The translations under genes were made by a program, and so were the position numbers. DNA of 64,000 nt from Persicaria tinctoria. Lineage: Eukaryota > Streptophyta > Magnoliopsida > Caryophyllales > Polygonaceae. Position 1 is the stretch's first letter. Every line of letters begins with the position of its first letter. Location: contig JBANSL010000018.1 of NCBI GenBank assembly GCA_037127255.1, positions 16,217,175 through 16,281,174 on the forward strand. Reading direction: 5' to 3'. The notes beneath the pieces are model-generated. The model was not told where the DNA came from, did no database searches, and saw nothing but the letters and a program-made list of their open reading frames with translations. Shown here in pieces: positions 45,119 through 56,772 of this stretch.

Positions 45119-46555
45119 ATGGACGGGCTCAGAAGAAGATGCTGCAACAGTGATGTGCTTCCCTTCACAGTGATGGTGGCCATGGAGTGCCTAAGAGTGG
45201 GCTCCACCACCATCTTCAAAGCTGCCTCCATGGATAATGGATTGAGCAACTATGTCATTGTTACTTACTCTTACTTCATTGCTGCCCTTTTCCTCCTCCC
45301 TTCCCATCTCCTCTACAAGCCAACTACCGGATTAAGTTTCCGGATTCTGTGCAAGTTTTTGCTTCTGAGCCTTGTTGGGTATGGTAGTTCAGGATCCGCC
45401 TTCTATAATAATTTCAGTTATTGTGTAGGGTTTCACCTTCCCTTATATACTGCAGGTGTTCCTCGCTAATGTTGAGTTACCAAGGAATCAGTTACAGCTC
45501 CCCTACCCTTGCTGCAGCTTTGGGAAGCCTTATTCCTGCTTTCATTTTCATTTTAGCAATTCTTTTTCGGTATGTCAATGTTACTGCTATGTTTTTCCTT
45601 TTAACCAATACATCAGTAAGAACATGAATGCGAGTTCTCGGTTGTAGGATGGAAAAGCTCGCTTGGAGAAGCTTCAGTAGTCAGGTAAAGATCATAGGCA
45701 CAATAGTATCCATTGGAGGTGCACTCATGGTGATCTTCTACAAGGGGCCAGCAATCATACTTATCCCACAAAATTTGTCCGCGGCCTTGCAAGGTTCACT
45801 TGATTCATCGGGCTCCAATTGGGCTCTTGGCGGCTTTCTAATTGCTTCCGCGTCTATAGTTACTTCTATATGGTACATTCTTCAGGTAATTCTCCCTGAT
45901 CTGCGTGTTCAACAACGTATCGATCTATGCTTGCTGTAACTATATCTTTTCTGCAGGCAGATGCCTTTAGGGACTACCCAGCAGAGCTTGTTGTAATGTT
46001 CTATTACAACCTTTTCGGAGGCTTGATATCTGGACTGATAGGATTTGTCTGTGGAGCAAACCTGAGTGCTTGGTCTTTGAAATTCGACGAGTCACTGGCT
46101 GCTGTCTTGTATTCGGTAAGAATACCGTGATCACGAAACTTCTTTGATCATATTCTTAATTATGACTAAAGAGGACCTGTTTCTAGGGATTGCTAGGATC
46201 ACTCTTGACCAATTCAGTTCACGCATGGGTCATGCATCGCAAAGGGCCAGTTTATGTTGCAATGTTCAGGCCTTTGTCCATTGCAATCGCTGCTATTATG
46301 GGCGTCATGTTTCTCCGCGACACTCTTCATCTTGGAAGGTAAACTGTCCTTTTGACTCACCAAGATTAAAGTTTTCACAACTAGTAACGTGTCTTATGAT
46401 TCCAATACAGCATAATAGGAGCAATTGTAATATCGCTTGGATTCTACGCGGTTATGTGGGGAAAAGCTGCTGAAGAGATGCAGGCATCCCCCGAGAAGAT
46501 GCCCTTGCTACCGAGCAAAAAAAAAGAATGTCATCCGGAGATGGGCATCTCTTAG
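45119..46555 (+). CDS. WAT1-related (UMAMIT/EamA) transporter, gene D (first intron lost)
   Basis: Six exons: 45119-45378, 45456-45569, 45648-45885, 45957-46115, 46187-46338 and 46411-46555. They sum to 1068 bases and 355 residues without a stop. The first exon equals exons 1 and 2 of genes A-C fused exactly at the old junction: LLYK|PTTGLSFRILCKFLLLSL reads straight through where the others have LYR, then an intron, then K. All other introns are in the usual positions and phases. The protein has the family's two EamA repeats ([53 protein letters not shown]). It ends in a lysine-rich tail in place of the acidic SSDLE tail of B and C, so trafficking or regulation may differ. Confidence 0.92.
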
Positions 46556-47380
46556 CTTCTTTGAGGAACAAGTACAAGCATAGTTCTTCATACATTTACA
46601 AGTTTATGACAGAAACTGATGTTGATGTTCAGTAACCGTCTCTGACTGATCCTTATTTCTGTAGTTTGGATAGCAGCGAAATCTAATTTAATGCTTGTAT
46701 AATTTTAAATTTGGTTTGATCTCTTAATGGATTTCCCCAAATGTGGAGCTTATCAGATCACACAATTTCTGAACGTTGGAAGTGATCTGATCAAAAAATG
46801 TGAACGTTGCACACAACCTCTGGTTTTCAGGGAGTTGTTTGCAACAACCTTCGTGGGGGTGACTCACATGGCGAAATCACTTCTTGTTCTAAGGCAGCCG
46901 GCCTACATTTTGGTATGGTTTTTTGTCATTTCACTTGTAGTTTCTGCTGATAAAAAAATTCCAAGATTTTCTTCCAACATCACATCTTCAAGATTCAGAA
47001 TTTGGTGCTCAGTGGTTGAAATCATCAGTTTCTCAGCACCAGTTTCAACTAAATCCTTTGAAAACCTATTAGAGCATGTCCAACGCCTTCTCTAAAATAA
47101 TCTTCAAAATAGAGAATTAGAAATTTAGAAGCTAAATATTCTACATATTTTATTGTCCAATTTCAACCGCTTCTCAATTATAGAGTTTATTCAAAAAATA
47201 TACAGAGTTTTCTCTAAATAGGGAATGATTTTCATATTCTCTCTTTATTCTGTATTTTGGAGAATGGAACTGTTTGATCAAAAATCATCCCAAAATTATT
47301 TAAAAAATCAAGATGGATAATCGGTTGGTCTTTCTTTTGGATGGAAATTTAAAAAAAAATCAAAAATTATTTTTTTAATA
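46556..47380. other. Spacer after gene D with MITE debris
   Basis: The first part is the presumed gene D 3' region. Bases 47073-47320 (GAGCATGTCCAACGCCTTCTC at the left) are a decayed copy of the MITE family at 35582. The 122-codon open frame at 46727-47095 has no family signature and overlaps the 3' region and MITE, so I do not call it. Confidence 0.5.
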
Positions 47381-47623
47381 CTCCCTCTGTTAATTAAAAT
47401 TTGACGTTTTACTATTCACGCACGCTTTTTTAGGTTTTAAAAACTATATAAAATATTAACATTTTTAATAAAAATTTTAAATAATTTCATACTTATTATT
47501 ATTAAGTATGAATTCATAAAAACAAATGTAAAAAAAAGTTAATATTTGATATAGTTTTTATCATTCTAAAAAAGCGTTCGTGAATAGTAAACGACGGGTT
47601 TTGGTTTTAATTGAAAGACGGAG
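47381..47623. mobile_element. Stowaway MITE
   Basis: CTCCCTCTGTTAATTAAAAT at the left and TTTTAATTGAAAGACGGAG at the right, with TA at both edges. The right tip is slightly eroded. It lies about 330 bases upstream of the next start codon, so it may form part of that gene's promoter. Confidence 0.8.
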
Positions 47624-47952
47624 TATAAAGTAACAGACAGAATGGCTGATGAACAAAGTGAACAGCGCTTTGTACCCCACCTTCTCTCTCTGTGCCGTTT
47701 GAGCTCTGATGGAAGCTGAAGCTTCGGTATAATAAACTCTTAAAGTTTACACTTCTTGTCCAAACCCCATCTATCTCTCTCCAGCACGATCCAGAAAGTT
47801 GCAAGCTTCAAGCTTTTCATTCTAGGGTTTCGAACGGTTCAGCAATCAACAAGGATTGGAATTGGAATTGTTCTGATTCTCAGTTTGCTTTGCGATTTCG
47901 ATCTCTATTCCCTCCATATCTTCGATCAATTGGGATTTCAAATTGATCAGCC

Positions 47953-48507
47953 ATGTCACAGGGCTACGCAATCGAGCTCTACTTCGACCCAGCGCTGGAG
48001 AACCAGGTCCTCAAATCATGGAACGCGCTCGCCCGCCGCCAAATCGCCACCCAGCTGATCGAAATTGAGTCCCGCCCCCACATTACCCTCTTCTCCTCCC
48101 GATTTCTCGACCATGCCAAGCTCGAAACCCTAATCAGGAGCTTCGCCTCCAAGCAGGAGCCTTTACGCTTGGATTTCTCCTCGATCGGATGCCTTCCCGG
48201 CGGAGAAAGCAACGTGCTTTTCCTTTCCCCCACTCCCACATTGCCCCTTCTCCAGCTCCATTCGCAGCTCTGCGATCTGCTCAGGAAGGAAGGTGTCGAA
48301 GTCGGGGATGAATTCCGGGTCGATTCTTGGATCCCCTTTTGCCCCGTTGCCCAGGAGATGCCCAAGAATCGAATGGCTGATGCTTTTGCTGTTTTGAAGG
48401 ATATGAAGGTGCCAGTTAGTGGGTATGCCATGGATATCGGCTTCGTCGAGTTCTCCCCAGTTAGGGAGCTGTACTCTTTCACTCTAGGTAACTCTGTAGA
48501 AGTATGA
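47953..48507 (+). CDS. 2H-phosphodiesterase-like (cyclic phosphodiesterase/2'-5' RNA ligase fold) protein
   Basis: A single-exon frame of 184 residues starts at an ATG in the context TCAGCCATGTC and ends TGA at 48505-48507. It looks like the plant RNA ligase/cyclic nucleotide phosphodiesterase family: MSQGYAIELYFDPALENQV, then the first H-x-T motif (PHITLF, His43 and Thr45). Two such motifs normally flank the active site and hydrolyse 2',3'-cyclic phosphates or related bonds. The second motif is expected near residue 129, in SWIPFCPVAQ, and reads Phe-Cys-Pro instead of His-x-Thr/Ser, so a canonical 2H reaction is doubtful. The C-terminal strand GYAMDIGFVEFSPV is typical of the family. No signal or transit peptide is evident. 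A likely 5' leader extends from about 47640. Confidence 0.85.
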   Translation: MSQGYAIELYFDPALENQVLKSWNALARRQIATQLIEIESRPHITLFSSRFLDHAKLETLIRSFASKQEPLRLDFSSIGCLPGGESNVLFLSPTPTLPLLQLHSQLCDLLRKEGVEVGDEFRVDSWIPFCPVAQEMPKNRMADAFAVLKDMKVPVSGYAMDIGFVEFSPVRELYSFTLGNSVEV

Positions 48508-50264
48508 AGCTTGGCTATCAATTCATGATCATGTGTTTTACTTGTTTCAGCTATGCATTTCAGTTTTAGCCTGTGCTTATATTGTGACATACTCAGGTTG
48601 CAGTTCATATAATTTACGGTATCGGGTTGTAATTACATCTAGGATCGGTATGGGAGTGAAACTTGATACCTGCCATATGTTGTTTGATTTTGCTGTGTAA
48701 TGTGATGTGAGAAGGGACGAGAGCGCCACCTTGAGCTATGAGCAAGGAATAACTTGAATAATTTGGTTATGTTTCGTTGGAATAGCACATGTTTTGGTAG
48801 ATTAACCATGCCATTTCTGTTGTGGTTAAAATTGTGATCAAAGAGTGAAGGAATCAAACGGAATGGTTGGCATTGCTGTGGATATGATCATTTTGTTCTT
48901 CGGGTTTGGGTAAGGATCATTGTATGGGACATGTTCATGAATGAATCTGAAGTAGGCAAGTGGGAGTTTGATCCTTCCTGACATATGAAATTTGATGCAG
49001 AAATGATTTCCTAACTTCTTAATTGCCATTTAGTCTGTACTTTCTGATCTCATCTGAAATCTTGTTTGTGCATCAGCCAACAGATGAATTTTTTTTCCTG
49101 TTTAAATTCTTCCTGATTTTGCTGCAATTACAAATGGTAAAAGTTTGATGTGGGATTTGAACATATGTTTGATGAAGCTTAACATGCCCCTTCATGATTT
49201 TCATTGTATGACAGTTTTCTTCCTGCAGCATGGTTGATACTGATAAAGCTCATTTCTTTTATAATCTCTTAATCTGTATATCTCTATCAAGTCACAATGA
49301 CTTACTGTCATTTATAATCTGTATATCTCTTTCAAGAAACGCCACAAAATTCTTCATCGCCCTTACCAGTGGATCTTCACTAGATTACTGAATTATTTCA
49401 TCAGATTTGTTTATTCGTGAAGGCAGTGGATCTTTACTTTATTGGCACTATAAGCGCAGGAAGCTTCGTGTGGGATTGCTGGCATTTTGTTTTCATTGCT
49501 AAACTTGTTAAGTCTACAGCGCGCCACATTTGTTAGTGGTCATTTCTTTGCTGGCATTTTCCTGTTTCATTGCTTCTTCGTTGTGCAAGACATTAGGTTG
49601 AACTCGCCCACCTCTCTTTTTGGATTTACGTGGGTGCCCAAGTGACCACCCGACTATGCCCACACAGCTAGAGTAGAGTGTAGACCCTATGTGGTCACCA
49701 ACAGGCGACTTGGACTAGCAACCTCAATACGTACCACTCATTGAAATGAACTATGTTTGCATCAAATTGGTGTTTCAATCGTCGTGTGGATCAATTCACA
49801 ATCACAGGCCACTTGTGGATGTATGGATGAAAATACACTTGGAACTCAAATGTCATTTGGACAAAGTGCTTGAACGTGAAGATCATAGTAGTCCATTTTA
49901 AGGTCTATTTATTTTGATTGTTAGAAGATTATTTAAATATAATATTAATGATTACAATTGTTGAGAAAATGAATAAATATACCAACTTCACTCTATTAAA
50001 ATGAATGGACTATTAATGTGTGCTAGATGATCTTTACCTAAATCTTCCATATACGGATTATCATTAGTTTGAAACCATACATATACATCAAGTGATTGAT
50101 TGGGATCTTGTCTTATATTACAAAAGTTGTGCAAATCAATTATATTGTCCCATTGTATCTTTTCATGATCTACTTTTGTTCCTGATCGAATTAGTTAAAA
50201 TAGTTAGAAAAAACATTTTTTTAATATAATAACAACAAGCAAGCAAAAAATATATCTATAAATA
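48508..50264. other. Gene-free interval
   Basis: The first ~300 bases are probably the 3' region of the phosphodiesterase gene. Beyond that I see A+T-rich DNA and a phrase at 49590-49740 with higher G+C (CACCCGACTATGCCCACACA), but no reading frame with a family signature. Confidence 0.5.
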
Positions 50265-50456
50265 CCCCACCTGTTAAAAAAATATAATTCCTTTTATTTT
50301 TTAGCAAATTTTTATTAAGAAAAACTATATAAAATATTATTTTTCCAATTATTTTTTTACTTAATTTTATACTAGTTATCAGTAATATATATGAAATTAT
50401 GTAAAAAAAAATTATTAATTTTTATTTTATTTTATATATTTTTTTAATGGAAGGAG
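50265..50456. mobile_element. Decayed Stowaway-type MITE
   Basis: Left end CCCACCTGTTAAAAA and right end TTTTTAATGGAAGGAG with TA at both edges. The inner AAAAACTATATAAAATATT arm is as in other copies. Confidence 0.5.
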
Positions 50457-51704
50457 TATAATATTTTTTTAAAAAAATTCAAGATTTATATTCAAAATAA
50501 TTGAAGGGTATATAGAAGATTTAGACGGAAAATGGATTGGTTTGGGTGATGGATCCAATTAGTTGTCAAATTGAACATGTTTAGTGTTTGATGTACAGTG
50601 AAGTGGACTAATTAATTGTGGAAGTATCCGATTCAGTGACTCACTACTTACTAAACATAAGCTTTTTCTGTACTTATAGATCCATCTTAATTATTATTGC
50701 AACACCAACACGTATCTGGTGTGCTGTCAATCTGTCATCATTGAATTAATCATTTGAATTTAGATCGCCAGATTAGTACGCTGATTAATTGACAGTGTAA
50801 CTAACGTTTTTAATTTTGAAACTTTGTCAACGGTTCAACTTACTGCAAAATTTTCAGAATATATATTGAAAGTAGATCGATCGATCGAGTAGAGGATGTA
50901 TATATTCTTCAATTGAAATGTTTGACTTAAAAAAGTTAAATTTATCATGTAGGGATTGCATCATTTGTTACTGTTTGGGAATCGATCGATGTGAGGTTGA
51001 TATGGAAACGAAGGTGAGGATCGGGGATGGATGATGGAGGTGATGTAATGTTTGAATGGACAACATCCATGTATATTCACATGGGGGTTTGATGGGCACC
51101 TACGATTTGGGGCGATTGATCAAAACACAGCACATGTGTGATCCAACCCTACTTGTTTTCTCAGGCATCACCCTCATCCATCTACGATAATACAACATGC
51201 CATTAATGACTCATTCAATACTACTCCTAACACTTTGGGATTTTCTTTTATTTACTCCTATTTGTGACGTTTTAATTTCAGACATAATGCATAACTTTTT
51301 ATTCGAATGTCATATTGAAACTTATAATATGTCCATATTTTATGTCAAATTGAAGCTATATATCAACGAGAGTAACATATATATCGATGTTATTTTAGCT
51401 TGATGGGTGATGATCACCTCTGACCCTAAAAGAGATCCGCCCCTACTTACATCCGATCCTATGGAATTTTTGGCAAAAGCATGACACATAAAAGATGCAA
51501 CATCACCGATGTGAATGAATCAAAATTGTTTACTCATATACATTTATATAGTGTCAGAGCTATAAACTTATGTTGGAGTAGTATTGATCCCGTAACAACT
51601 CATCTTAAGTCTTAACCCATTTGATCGGCAAGAAAAGATTAAAAAAAAAAGACAAATACGTGTAAAAAACTAACAAGATAAGAATAAAAAATTGTATATA
51701 TATA
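50457..51704. other. Gene-free interval
   Basis: A+T-rich DNA. GATCGATCGATCGAG near 50876 is a short simple repeat. The 68-codon frame at 51197 has no signature and A+T-rich composition. No gene is supported. Confidence 0.5.
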
Positions 51705-52659
51705 AGGCAAAACTAATTAAAATAACCCGACCTTTAAGGGTGTGTTAAAAATATATCTCAACCTTTCAAATGTAAGATAAATATCCCGACCTTTAAGGAT
51801 ATGTTAAAAATATATCCCTACCTTTCAAATGTAAGATAAATATATCAACCTTTATAAGTGATGTTCAAATAATATATAAAATAATTCTCTACCAAAAAAA
51901 ACTAACATGGCATACATATGTGGCAAACTAAATTAATAAAAAAATATAAAAAAAATTAATAGAAGGGTTTAAGAAAACAAGTTTTTTCATTTATTATTTT
52001 TTAAAAAAAAATTCAAGACACTTTATTTATATTTCAATTTTCCAGGCCATATTCTTTGTTCAATTGTTCCATTTTTTTTTACATAATTTATTTACTAAAA
52101 TTCTAACTAGTCTTCTTTCTATTTTAAATTTTCATCAAAAATGCGAAATTAGTTAAATGGTCCATTATACGAATATGGGTGTTATCCCTCAAATATAAAA
52201 ATAATCTAAATAAAATATTAAACACTTCTAAATATATCATTTTTTTTATATATTTATATTTTATTTATTTATTTCTTTCCCTTGATAAAAAAGAAAAGAA
52301 AAGTGGTTTAATAAAACAAGGTTTTTAATATAGAGTTATAAGAAAATAGTGTGTATAAAATATAAAAGATGAAAGATATGTAAATCTATAATTTTTTTAT
52401 ATAGATTTTTTAAAGTTTTTTTTATTAATTTTTTTTGGTCATATATGCATGTCTTGTTAGCTATTTTTTTGTACAAATTTTTTTGAGATATTATTTTAAC
52501 ATTACCTATAAAGGTCGAGATATTTATATTACATTTGAAAGGTTGAGATATATTTTTAACACACCTTTAAAGGTCGGGATATTTATCTTACACTTTGAAA
52601 GGTTGGGATATATTTTTAACACACCCTTAAAGGTCGGGTTATTTTAATTAGTTTCGCCT
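51705..52659. mobile_element. Long-TIR foldback (Mutator-like) element
   Basis: Terminal inverted repeats of about 180-190 bp start AGGCAAAACTAATTAAAATA and, from the right, AGGCGAAACTAATTAAAATA. Each arm consists of about three tandem ~60-bp units of the form CCCGACCTTTAAGG..AAAATATATC..ACCTTTCAAATGTAAGATAA. The flanks are TA-rich on both sides, so a target duplication (TATATATA-like) cannot be sized. Long arms and no coding fit a non-autonomous Mutator-type element. Confidence 0.65.
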
Positions 52660-53770
52660 ATATATAATGAACATCGAACTTCAAAATAGCCATGCAATTT
52701 AACAAAAGTATAGAACCTAATGAGATAATTATATGTAATGTTATTCTCTTAGCATGTAATAATTCATAATTCTCGTATACTACATATAATTTGAAGCTTT
52801 TGGCCGGACTAAATTATAGTTTGAGAATACAGCAAGCTAAGTAAAAACATAAAAATACCCCGATTTATTGTTAGAAAATTAATGTATGTCTAATTTTCAT
52901 AATTATTTACTTGACTATCAGATGATGGCATATACTGTAATATATTAAAATAATTTATCGAATTAAAGCATATAATATAAGTGGCTCATTAGAGACAAAT
53001 GTGTTGTGATGTGAAGGGTGGTTTGTCCCACATCGAAAAACATGAGAATCCGAACCTTATATATAAGTAAGTGGGCTACTCTTGCTAATTGCTATTGTCA
53101 ATTGGTCTTAAGATCGATGAAACCTTGTTGATATTGTGTGCGTGTGCTCGGCTTGGGTGCATATGACGCACATACGTGTAGACCCTCTACTACATTATAT
53201 GGCCCACCAAAATGCATCCACGCTTGCATATACATAATAGGGAATTGACTAAAATAATCAACATTGTTACCATTTGATTATCATACTCGTACTTGTGGAG
53301 CGATGTGTGTCTATGTACATGGTGCAGTTTTTACCAACAAAAATCCACATTTACACAGCTGTCCCGAAACTGCTTATTTATTTAATTATTACTTTTATTT
53401 GTTTTTTTTCTTACCCATAGTACTAAATTGAATGAGAAGGGCAGCATCATACAAATGTGAAAAATGTACTTTTATCCTCCGTGAACCGACAACCTGTCTT
53501 TCTGGATGACCATGGTTGCAGGGTTACAGGGGAGATACTACTATCAACTGTAAAAACTGTTTCTTTCATGGTTTTCAGTGCACTTTTTTTTTTTTTTAAC
53601 ATGTGATGTGATGTGATCCAACGACCCTACCCATCTCAAACATACCTACCTAAAGTTTTTTTTTATAAAAAAAAAATCATTTTTTTGGTTAATTTAAATT
53701 TTTTACTACAGTATCTCAATAGAACTTTATAGAATATCCAATGCCATTAGACTACTCCTTGGACCTAAAG
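52660..53770. other. Gene-free interval
   Basis: Bases 53010-53100 contain GGTTTGTCCCACATCGAAAA and CTTATATATAAGTAAGTGGG, a phrase common in short plant LTR-type elements. I cannot delimit an element. The rest is A+T rich. Confidence 0.4.
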
Positions 53771-54325
53771 CAGGGCGGATCCAAATATCTTTAGTGGCTT
53801 AGTGTTTAAGTCCATCTGAATTCATTCAATTTTTGTTTGAATTCAACTAGGCACATATTTTCATTTATTTTTTCCTCAATCTATTTTTCATTATTTTAAA
53901 ATTTAAGATATTCTTTTCGTATATTTTTGAATAAATATTTCTAATAAAAATAATATAAAAATTATCCAAAAAAAATTGTGCCCATCCTCCATTATTTTAA
54001 AATTCTTATAATTTATTTGGTATTTTACAATCAAATAATTATAATTTTTCTTACAAATTTAAGATATTCTTTTCATATATTTTTTAAATAAATATTACTA
54101 ATAAAAATAATATAAAAATTATCCCAAAAAAAGTGTGCCCATCCTCCATTATTTTAAAATTATTATAATTTATTTGGTATTTAACAATCAAATAATTATA
54201 ATTTTTCTTACAAATTTAAGATATTCTTTTCATTTATTTTTAATAAATATTTCTAATAAAAATAATATAAAAATTATCCAAAAAATATTGTGCCTACCCC
54301 GAAAAAATTTCTCGATCCGCCCCTG
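53771..54325. mobile_element. hAT MITE with internal 157-bp tandem repeat
   Basis: Ends CAGGGCGGATCCAA and, read inward from the right, CAGGGGCGGATCGAGA. They are flanked by ACCTAAAG (53763-53770) and ACCCAAAG (54326-54333), one mismatch in eight. Inside, a ~157-bp unit repeats more than twice (CCCATCCTCCATTATTTTAA at 53981 and 54138). The ends match the family of 38151-38563. Confidence 0.8.
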
Positions 54326-54429
54326 ACCCAAAGATGGCCCGAACACTTTTAAATCAATAAATAAATACAACATAATAGAACTGTATATTTATTTATTTTA
54401 TATATTTATATTCATAATAAATCCCAGTT

Positions 54430-54905
54430 GGGTTTCATAAAGTCACGCTAGGGTTTCTAGTGCTTTCGATTCAGGCGATGTGGGGCTTTACATTCGGCGT
54501 GACTTGAATTTCGATCTTCTCCGATTGATGGAGTTCTGGCTGTTCGGAGTCGGGACAAGCTGGGGTCGTGGACCGTAGTAGTGTATATCGAGACGTCTCA
54601 TTTTTCCTAAAAGACTGTTTCCTTGGAGGTTTGTCTTCACTGCCCACATGTGACTCGATCTTGATAGATCGATGACATGCGGTGCTACTTCTAGGTAGTG
54701 CTTGATTTCGTTCGTCGTCTACGTCCTCATCTCATTTGGTTTAGTTGTGTTTAGTTTCGCTTTGTAGAGCGCTATTGCCTGTATTTTGCACCATCTTTGT
54801 ATTTTTGTTTGTTTATGACAGTTATTCGTATGCCGACTTGTCGACCTTCGAGGTTCAAGTATGTTTGGCCTCAATATTTTTTCCTAATAAAAAATAAATA
54901 AATTT
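54430..54905 (+). mobile_element. LINE 3' tail
   Basis: The region resembles the 3' untranslated end of a plant LINE. It has higher G+C, ends CCTAATAAAAAATAAATAAAT, and shares TGCCGACTTGTCGACCTTCG with the truncated insertion at 17845-17955. The left boundary is approximate, and no reverse transcriptase is included. Confidence 0.5.
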
Positions 54906-55555
54906 AAAGAATAAGTAAATAGAAAAAAAAAGGTTAATGATATGAATAGCTAACTCGAATAAAAAGTTTGGACAAAAAAAACTTGAATAAAAAGTAAAAG
55001 TACAAAAATTACTTTGAAAATGTACACTTTGCAGTGTAAATTAAAATTGATACTCCTAATTAATTATAAGAATAATTTTTTTATTGATATTATCAAAACG
55101 TTAAATAATTTATAATAAGAAAATTATAATAAAACAACAATTATTTAGGGATGGAAGGACTGCAAATTATATTGATTACGGAGTATATAACGAAATAATA
55201 ACATGAATTTTAAAATTCATTTAAATAATAACAAAAATTTAACATATCAATAAAAAATAAAAATAAAGTACTACATCCATTAATTAAAAATCATTTTAAT
55301 CTTTTATTTTTATTTAGAAAAAATATGACATTTTTTAAATTTAATTATTCCATTTTCGCTCTCGTTTCATTGGCTCATCATAATGTTTGTAATTAAATTT
55401 CATAAAATTTCAAAGATATTTTACTTTTCATTAATATACGTTAATTTGACATCTTTTTATTAATAGAGAGAATTTGTACAATCGGAGATCAACTCAATTC
55501 ACAACAACTCAATTTCAATGGCTACAAAAATAAGTTAAAAAATATGTTAAAAATA

Positions 55556-55716
55556 CACTCTGTCCGTCTTATAATATAAGTCATTCTATTTTTAGCACAT
55601 TTTTTAATGTGTTAAAAATTCTATAAAATATAACTTTTTAAAAAATAAATAAAATAATTTCAAATTTATTAAGTGTGTTAAAAAGTAAAATGGCTTATAC
55701 TTTAAGATGGATATAG
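55556..55716. mobile_element. Stowaway-type MITE
   Basis: Left arm CACTCTGTCCGTCTTATAAT and right arm GCTTATACTTTAAGATGGATATAG with TA outside. Inner arms AGCACATTTTTTAATGTGTT and AAGTGTGTTAAAAAGT. Boundaries are within a few bases. Confidence 0.6.
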
Positions 55717-56210
55717 TATCCTTTTTAAAAATGACATACGTACGAAGCAATTCAAACAAATTACTTTTATTTAGCAAATTAATACCTCCCCCACACAGAA
55801 CTGTCTAAATGTCAAATATACAAATACTCAAATGTCAACTAGTCATTACTATATACTCCTTTGATTCAAATACAAAAGCTTTCTTAGTATTTTAATTATT
55901 TAATTAGGTGTAAACATAAACATAAAACATTTACTGTATAATTATATACGGAGTATAATACATCTCGATTTGCAAGACTAATAAAAAAGTGCCAGTAGAC
56001 TTAGTAGCTGTGTAGATCCCCAAACCTTATTCTGAAACAAATGAAAATTAATTAATTAAAAAACAGAAATGAACCTAGAGTTCCCCCTCACCTAAAATGG
56101 TCAAACATTGATAAATAAGTTGAACTCATCATTGTAATTGGATGTTGTTCTATGCACCGGCCTGTATTAAATGCAATTTTTTTTTTGGAAAAACGAATTA
56201 AAGATAGCTC

Positions 56211-56319
56211 ATCTTAAAGCGCATTTGATACTTTTTAATCGAGATGAATAGTCTACTTTGCATCACAATGAAATTTTTAAACAATTCATCGCGCTTAAAG
56301 TATCAAATGCGCTTTAAAG
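56211..56319. repeat. Inverted repeat upstream of the CSLC gene
   Basis: CTTAAAGCGCATTTGATACTTTTT (56213-56236) pairs with AAAGTATCAAATGCGCTTTAAAG (56297-56319). Weaker pairing extends inward to GATGAAT/ATTCATC around a short loop. It starts 450 bases before the ATG of the CSLC gene. It may be a tiny foldback MITE or a transcribed hairpin. Confidence 0.75.
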
Positions 56320-56772
56320 TGACCGATCCATAATTTGTTTATCAATTTTTAAACAATGGATCCATGATTCATCAATCCGGAGGGATCTATGATCTTGCAA
56401 TCCAATTTTTCCATTTATAATTTTCACCTCCCAAAAAAAGAAAAAAAGAAAAACTCTAAAATATTCAGTGAAAGGAATCATAAAGCTGTACCTTGCCATC
56501 TCTGGTACACCATGACAGTAGGACACCCTGCACCTCATTATTATTTGCAGCTCATAGAATGCATATTGCATATGACACCCATGTTCTCTTCCTCTCTTCC
56601 TATCTCCAATGCCTTTAAAGATTAGACCTTTTTTTAAAACTTCATTTTAAATTTCATTGCTCTAATTAACACTCTTAGTGTGTTAAGCTCCTCTAGTAAT
56701 CTCTTTCCCCTCTTTCCTTCTCCCATCTGGGTTTTCATTCTTATATTGAGGGGCCATTGATTAACTCCACAA

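Noticed and set aside
46727..47095. 122-codon open frame after WAT1 gene D
   Set aside because: It overlaps the gene D 3' region and a decayed MITE, has no family signature and no supporting splice or promoter context.
53010..53100. Possible short LTR (TRIM/Cassandra-like) from the GTCCCACATCG phrase
   Set aside because: No second LTR, no target duplication and no 5S-like segment could be found, so the element cannot be delimited.
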